10,205 nucleotides of DNA from Acidobacteriota bacterium (GTDB lineage Bacteria > Acidobacteriota > Polarisedimenticolia > J045), in assembly GCA_027064265.1 (NCBI GenBank), contig JAMOQA010000396.1:1-10205 (forward strand). Reading direction: 5' to 3'. Of this stretch, positions 6,275-10,205 are shown one piece after another. The stretch's first letter is position 1. The number at the start of each line of letters is the position of its first letter. The notes under the pieces were generated by a model. The model did no database searches and was not told where the DNA came from. It saw only the letters and a list, made by a program, of their open reading frames with translations. The translations under genes were made by a program, and so were the position numbers.

Positions 6275-6493
6275 ATGGACCGACCGAGAACCGGCAGCGG
6301 ACCGATTCCGCCGCCCGCCGACCCGCCCCCCCGGTTCACCTACCGGGCGCTGCGGCTGCCGTCGGGGCGCCTCCTCGCCATCGAGGAACGAATCGGCCGC
6401 CGTCTCGCCCGGACGATCCGTCCGGAGAGCCCGGAAGGACGCGCCCTGCTCCAGGAAGGGAAGGTCGAGGTGGTCGACCTGGGCGAGCTCTGA
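6275..6493 (+). CDS. 72-residue protein of unknown function, last gene of the glpD operon
   Basis: Not recognised. It has a good GGAGGTGG ribosome binding site 5 nt ahead of the ATG. Residues 1-20 are Pro-rich and probably disordered (PIPPPADPPP). Residues 21-72 look like a compact basic-then-acidic domain: FTYRALRLPSGRLLAIEER, then an Arg-rich RIGRRLARTIRP, then a helix and EVVDLGEL at the C-terminus. There is no signal peptide or membrane segment and no cysteine. It begins 38 bp after the kinase stop on the same strand and ends 1 nt from the stop of the convergent propeller gene. The position suggests co-expression with the glycerol-phosphate enzymes, but that may be coincidental. The coding call rests on the RBS, the length and a plausible sequence pattern. 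Confidence 0.65.
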   Translation: MDRPRTGSGPIPPPADPPPRFTYRALRLPSGRLLAIEERIGRRLARTIRPESPEGRALLQEGKVEVVDLGEL

Positions 6494-6494
6494 C

Positions 6495-8741
6495 TCAGCG
6501 GGCCGGCACCGCGACCCGGCGGGTCGTCGCGTTCCCCGCCCCGTCCACCGCCCGCACGAGGAAGCCGTCTCCGCCGAATTCGGCGGGAAGCTCGAGACGG
6601 TAGTCCTCGCGGTCCCCGTCCTCGACGCCGTCCTCGGGCGCCAGCGCCCGCCACTTCCCGGGCGTGAGCGAGACCTCGACCCGGCCCACCCGTCCCCCGG
6701 GATCGACGACGACGAACTCCAGGACCGGTGCGCCCTTCTCCCAGGAGAGGTTCCCTATTTCCGGTGGCCGGTGATCGATCACGACCGGGTCGCTCTCCGC
6801 CTCGGCGGTCCGTCCCTCGCCGAGGGGATTGGCCTCCTCGTCCGTCGCGACGACCCGGAACCTCCAGGTCCCGTCCGGCAGGTCGCGGGAGTCGAAGCTG
6901 TGGAAGGAGCGTGCGAGGTCCCGGGCGAGCACGCGCCAGCCGCGGCAGGGTCCGCCGTCGTCCCGGCAGGCGGCGAGCTCGTAGCGCAGCGGATCTCCGT
7001 CGGGATCCCGGGCACTCCAGCGGATCGTCAGCGCCCCGGGTTCCCAGGCCTTCTTCGATCGCCACTTCGGCGGCTCGTTCCCGAGCGCCCGGGCGGCATC
7101 CGGGTTCCGGGGCGGGGGGATCACCGGTCGCTCGCCGCTCGCCACCTTCGGCGGCGGCAGCGGCCGCCAGGCCACGCCCAGGGGCAGGGCCTCGACCTTC
7201 TCGACCCGCGGAGGCCGGTTGACCGGCCGGTAGCGGGCGACCAGGCGGCGCACGGTCGGCGAGAGGGGGCGTTCTCCCCGCGCCTCGACCCGCACCTGGA
7301 AGAAGCGGGCCAGGGGGAGCCGAACGGCCTCTCCCGGGACCTCGGGAGGACCGGCGGCACCGTTCACCGGGATCCACTCGGTCCACGCCTCCCCGGGCAC
7401 CGAGGTGTTCCCCGCCCGGACGAGGACCCGCACGTCCGCCGTTCTCTCCCGGGAAGTCACCGCGTGCACCCGTCCGAAGCGGGCGCGGACCCGGGCATCC
7501 AGGACGTCGGAGGTCCAGCGGGCCGGGCTGGCGGGACCGGGACCGTACACCAGGAGGGCGGCCGGGTGGCTGGTCGCGGCCAGGACCCGGTCACCGTCCG
7601 TGGCGAGGGCGGAGAACGCCTTCGCCCCCGGCCGCTCGTCCCAGAGCCCCTCCCGCTCCCGCTCGTCGAACCACCAGACCCGGGCCGGGGTCCCCGTGGC
7701 GAGGAGCACGCCGCCCCCGGGCGCCGGGGCGAGGGCGAGGGGAGTCTCCTTCTTGTCCTTCCACGCCACCCGGGGCTCGCCCCCTTCCGGGAGATGGACC
7801 AGCTCACCGCCGCCGCCCGGCAGCTCCGCGGCGCGGGAAGGGCCGGTTTCCTTCTCGCCGCCCTTGTCGTCTCCTTCGCCGGCCGTCGCCGCCGGCTTGA
7901 CGGTGATCGAGACGGTCTTCGTCCGGCGGTTCTCCTTGCGGGGACGCTCCCCGGTTCCCCCGGACTCGGCTTCCCCGGGCTTGCCCGCGAAGGCCACCCA
8001 GGCGCCGCCATCCGGGGCGGGAACGATCGCCACGGTCTCGGGCCGCGGCGAGTCCCAGAGCACGAACGCCCCGCCATCCCCGGCCAGGCGCACGAGGAGT
8101 CCCGACCCGGCCGTCCCGGCCAGGATCCGTCCCTCCCGGTCCCGGGCAAGGCAGCGGACGTGGGGATCCGGGCTCTCCCAGAGGACACGGACCAGGGTTC
8201 CCTTCTCCGGGTCGACCTCCAGGACCCGCCCCGGCAGGCCGGTGGCGACGAGCAGCGTTCCCCGCCCGGTGGGCAGCAGGTCCCACACGTACGTCGCCTC
8301 GGGCCGGAACACCTCGATCGCCTCCTCCCGTTCCCGGTCGAGGCGATAGACCGCGCCGCCGGGCCCGGTGGCCAGGTAGACGCGGCCGCGGCGACCACGG
8401 GCGAGGGCGAGGATCTCCGGTTCGCCCTCGAGGCCGCCGATCTCGGCGAACCCGTCCCGGCCGAGCACCCACAGCCCGGACGCCGCGCCCCCGGCGAGGA
8501 ACACGTCGCCGTCCTTTCCGGCGAGCACGTCCCAGGCGAGGGTCCCTCCCGGGACCTCGTGGGCGGTGCGCGCGGGCCCCGGGGCGAGGAACCCGGAGGG
8601 AGTGACGACCATCCCCTCGAACGTGCCGACCCGGAAGCTCGCCCCTTCCCGGGTCCAGGCGACCGGGGACGAGGCCCGCGCGGGGAGGAAGAACAGCGAC
8701 AGGAGGGCCAGCAGCAGGGGCAGCGCACGTCGAGGCTTCAT
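6495..8741 (-). CDS. Secreted beta-propeller protein with C-terminal fibronectin/cadherin-like domains
   Basis: A 748-residue exported protein of unknown function. Residues 1-23 are a signal peptide (KPRR, Leu-rich core, ARA|S). Residues about 40-430 carry recurring propeller-blade strands of the NHL/WD type, such as GDVFLAGGAASGLWVL (78-93), GRVYLATGPGGAVYRL (119-134), GTLLVATGLPGRVLEV (161-176), GRILAGTAGSGLLVRL (204-219) and GGVLLATGTPARVWWF (343-358). A charged low-complexity insert (about 254-313) interrupts the blades. A discoidin- or jelly-roll-like stretch covers about 435-505. A proline-rich linker (525-560) leads to an Ig/cadherin-like domain with RDPDGDPLRYELA (578-590), and a final beta domain ends VRAVDGAGNATTRRVAV. 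No catalytic motif is seen; a scaffold or binding role is likely. GAGGAG (8750-8755) lies 8 nt before the ATG. The start overlaps the stop of the S55 gene by 4 bp. Confidence 0.82.
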   Translation of the reverse strand: MKPRRALPLLLALLSLFFLPARASSPVAWTREGASFRVGTFEGMVVTPSGFLAPGPARTAHEVPGGTLAWDVLAGKDGDVFLAGGAASGLWVLGRDGFAEIGGLEGEPEILALARGRRGRVYLATGPGGAVYRLDREREEAIEVFRPEATYVWDLLPTGRGTLLVATGLPGRVLEVDPEKGTLVRVLWESPDPHVRCLARDREGRILAGTAGSGLLVRLAGDGGAFVLWDSPRPETVAIVPAPDGGAWVAFAGKPGEAESGGTGERPRKENRRTKTVSITVKPAATAGEGDDKGGEKETGPSRAAELPGGGGELVHLPEGGEPRVAWKDKKETPLALAPAPGGGVLLATGTPARVWWFDEREREGLWDERPGAKAFSALATDGDRVLAATSHPAALLVYGPGPASPARWTSDVLDARVRARFGRVHAVTSRERTADVRVLVRAGNTSVPGEAWTEWIPVNGAAGPPEVPGEAVRLPLARFFQVRVEARGERPLSPTVRRLVARYRPVNRPPRVEKVEALPLGVAWRPLPPPKVASGERPVIPPPRNPDAARALGNEPPKWRSKKAWEPGALTIRWSARDPDGDPLRYELAACRDDGGPCRGWRVLARDLARSFHSFDSRDLPDGTWRFRVVATDEEANPLGEGRTAEAESDPVVIDHRPPEIGNLSWEKGAPVLEFVVVDPGGRVGRVEVSLTPGKWRALAPEDGVEDGDREDYRLELPAEFGGDGFLVRAVDGAGNATTRRVAVPAR

Positions 8742-10205
8742 CGGGCGGTCTCCTCGGCGGAAACGATCTCGATCGCGGTCTTCGCCACGTCGGCCACCGG
8801 CCGATCGAGCCGCAAAGAGGTACCGGTCACCGGCAACCAGCGGGCTCGGAAGAGGGGTCCCGCTCCCGGCCCGGTGCGCAGCAGGACGTGGGCCGTCCCC
8901 GGGAGGGCGGGATAGGTCCGTCCCCGGGCGACGATTCCCTCGGCGGGCAGGACCAGGCGGGCTGCCAGGTCCAGGTTCGACGGTTGGTCCGCGAGGGCAT
9001 CCAGGTAGTCCGTGGCGGTGCGCGCCGTGCGGCGCCGCGCCTCCGCGAGGGAACCGAGCTTCCCCGCGAGCTCCCGGGCGGAGCCGACGAACAGGGTATA
9101 GCCGCCCGGAAGCGCGCTCTCGGGGACCGTGAGCTCCAGGGTCTCGGTTCGGCGCCGGCCCCGGGTCCCCTCGAGCCTGGCGGTCACCCGCAGGCGTTCC
9201 CCGGCCCGCACGACGAGCCGGTCGGGGACGATCCCGGCCACCCGCCAGCCCCCTTCCGGCTCCACGGTCGAGACCGTCACGTCGATCCGTTCGATCCCGG
9301 GAACCGGGAGGGGAGGCCGGACGAGGCGGGCCAGCAGGCGGGCGAGGTCCGCGCCGATTCCCCCGACCCCCCGGGGCGAGGAGGCACCCTGCTCGGCGAC
9401 GAGCTCCCGGCCGTCCTCGAGCCGCACCACCGTGCGCACCCGGAACGCCTCCTCGCTCTCGGCGCCGATCACGTCGGTGACCAGGGTCGGGAGGATCACC
9501 TGGCCCGCCAGGGTCGCGACGTAACGTGGATCGCGCACGACGAACGCCCGCCGGGTCTCCTCCGGTCGATCCGGTCGCCGAATCGCCACCGTGATCGGAA
9601 GCCCCCGCGGAGGATCTCCCACCCGGCCGTGGATCCCGGTCAGGCGGTCCTGGTCGAGACGGCCGACCGGCGTGCCGATGTTGGCGATCTTGAACGACGA
9701 GAGCTCGGAGGCGACGGTCCAGACGATCTCCGCCGGAGCGATCGGGAGACCGCTGCGGCCCGCCCCGGTGAACGGGTGCCCGAAGGCGAGCAGTTCGTCG
9801 CCGTCGCGCCAGGTGACGGTACCGGTGGCGCCCAGCACGAGGTCGCCCCAGGAAAGGAGCACGGCCACCGGATCCCCCGGAGAGAGGGCCGGCGTCGCGT
9901 CCCCGGCCGTGCCCTCCCCCGGGGCGAGCCGGCCGGCGAGGACGGGAACTCCGGCGATGGGCAGGTCGAGCCCCTCGAGCCGTGCGGCGAGGACCGGAAG
10001 GGTCGAGCGCCGGATGCCGGCGACGATCGGCTGGACCGGCCAGGGTCGGACACCGGTCCCGGGGTCCGCGGTCCCGCCGTCCTTCCCCCGGTCGACCAGC
10101 CACGGGAGCGGTCCACCGGGCAGGTCGCGCAGGCGAAGCATCGCCTCCGCCGGAGTGATCCCGCAGATCGGCTCCCGGGAGAAGTTCCCGATGGCGTAGC
10201 TCAGG
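8738..10205 (-). CDS. SpoIVB-type peptidase S55 domain protein (5' partial)
   Basis: The gene runs off the right edge; 488 residues are visible, and the true start lies outside, so the in-frame ATG at 10141 is internal. The first residues read SYAIGNFSREPICGITPAEAM, matching the segment that, in exported S55 proteins I recall, closely follows the catalytic GMSGSP serine. That serine would therefore be just outside the window. The S55 box GATGTVTWRDGDELLAFGHPF follows, with its histidine codon at 9776-9778, then SSFKIANIGTPVGRLDQDR and TGIHG. About 270 further residues are beta-rich and unrecognised, ending IEIVSAEETAR. MEROPS S55 is known from Bacillus SpoIVB, a sporulation signalling serine protease; here there is no sporulation context. 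The 4-bp overlap with the propeller gene implies a paired function, perhaps processing or secretion of the propeller protein (inference). Confidence 0.82.
   Translation of the reverse strand, partial: LSYAIGNFSREPICGITPAEAMLRLRDLPGGPLPWLVDRGKDGGTADPGTGVRPWPVQPIVAGIRRSTLPVLAARLEGLDLPIAGVPVLAGRLAPGEGTAGDATPALSPGDPVAVLLSWGDLVLGATGTVTWRDGDELLAFGHPFTGAGRSGLPIAPAEIVWTVASELSSFKIANIGTPVGRLDQDRLTGIHGRVGDPPRGLPITVAIRRPDRPEETRRAFVVRDPRYVATLAGQVILPTLVTDVIGAESEEAFRVRTVVRLEDGRELVAEQGASSPRGVGGIGADLARLLARLVRPPLPVPGIERIDVTVSTVEPEGGWRVAGIVPDRLVVRAGERLRVTARLEGTRGRRRTETLELTVPESALPGGYTLFVGSARELAGKLGSLAEARRRTARTATDYLDALADQPSNLDLAARLVLPAEGIVARGRTYPALPGTAHVLLRTGPGAGPLFRARWLPVTGTSLRLDRPVADVAKTAIEIVSAEETAR

Noticed and set aside
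6771..8915. Plus-strand ORF of about 700 codons opposite the propeller gene
   Set aside because: It is a shadow frame with no motif and skewed composition; the minus strand shows repeated blade motifs.
8742..10103. Upstream open frame that would extend the propeller protein N-terminally
   Set aside because: It overlaps the S55 gene in another frame and reads as low-complexity. The ATG at 8741 has a good ribosome binding site and a textbook signal peptide.
1..10205. tRNA, rRNA, riboswitch, insertion sequence or phage genes
   Set aside because: No cloverleaf, transposase, integrase or terminal inverted repeats of IS type were seen on either strand.

Overview
This is a very GC-rich bacterial window with seven protein genes and one repeat-filled intergenic end. 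Start sites follow GGAGG-type Shine-Dalgarno sequences, GTG starts occur, and long antisense open frames are common because stop codons are rare. The secreted S55 (SpoIVB-type) protein followed by a beta-propeller protein, plus another secreted protein with a DxDGDGxDD stretch, suggest an Acidobacteriota-like or similar deep-branching high-GC Gram-negative lineage. That placement is inference from gene content; no rRNA or marker gene is present.

Layout. Positions 1-254 carry no gene but a dense array of short-loop palindromes, including an inverted pair whose stem differs by two compensatory base-pair changes. On the minus strand follow, in transcription order, a secreted endonuclease/exonuclease/phosphatase-fold protein (1144-2499) and a secreted coiled-coil TlpA-like thioredoxin (255-1073). 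A 72-bp divergent spacer separates them from a plus-strand operon: glpD (2572-4197), a single ORF fusing a glycerophosphodiester phosphodiesterase to an FGGY-family kinase (4194-6236, 4-bp ATGA overlap with glpD), and a 72-residue orphan protein (6275-6493) whose ribosome binding site lies in a hairpin. One base further on, the convergent minus-strand operon ends: an S55-peptidase-domain protein, 5' partial at the window edge (8738 to beyond 10205), overlapping by 4 bp a 748-residue secreted beta-propeller protein (6495-8741).

How the genes fit together. The plus-strand operon converges on sn-glycerol 3-phosphate. The phosphodiesterase domain would release it from deacylated phospholipid head groups, the kinase domain would make it (or a related polyol phosphate) from the free polyol, and GlpD would pass its electrons to the quinone pool and deliver dihydroxyacetone phosphate to glycolysis. 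The GDPD-kinase fusion is the most unusual item in the window. The kinase half departs from canonical glycerol kinase at the substrate site and is shortened, so its substrate is open. The S55/propeller pair looks like an exported two-gene unit of unknown role. Its visible motif order (the segment that normally follows the catalytic serine, then the GTVT...FGHP box) appears swapped relative to Bacillus SpoIVB.
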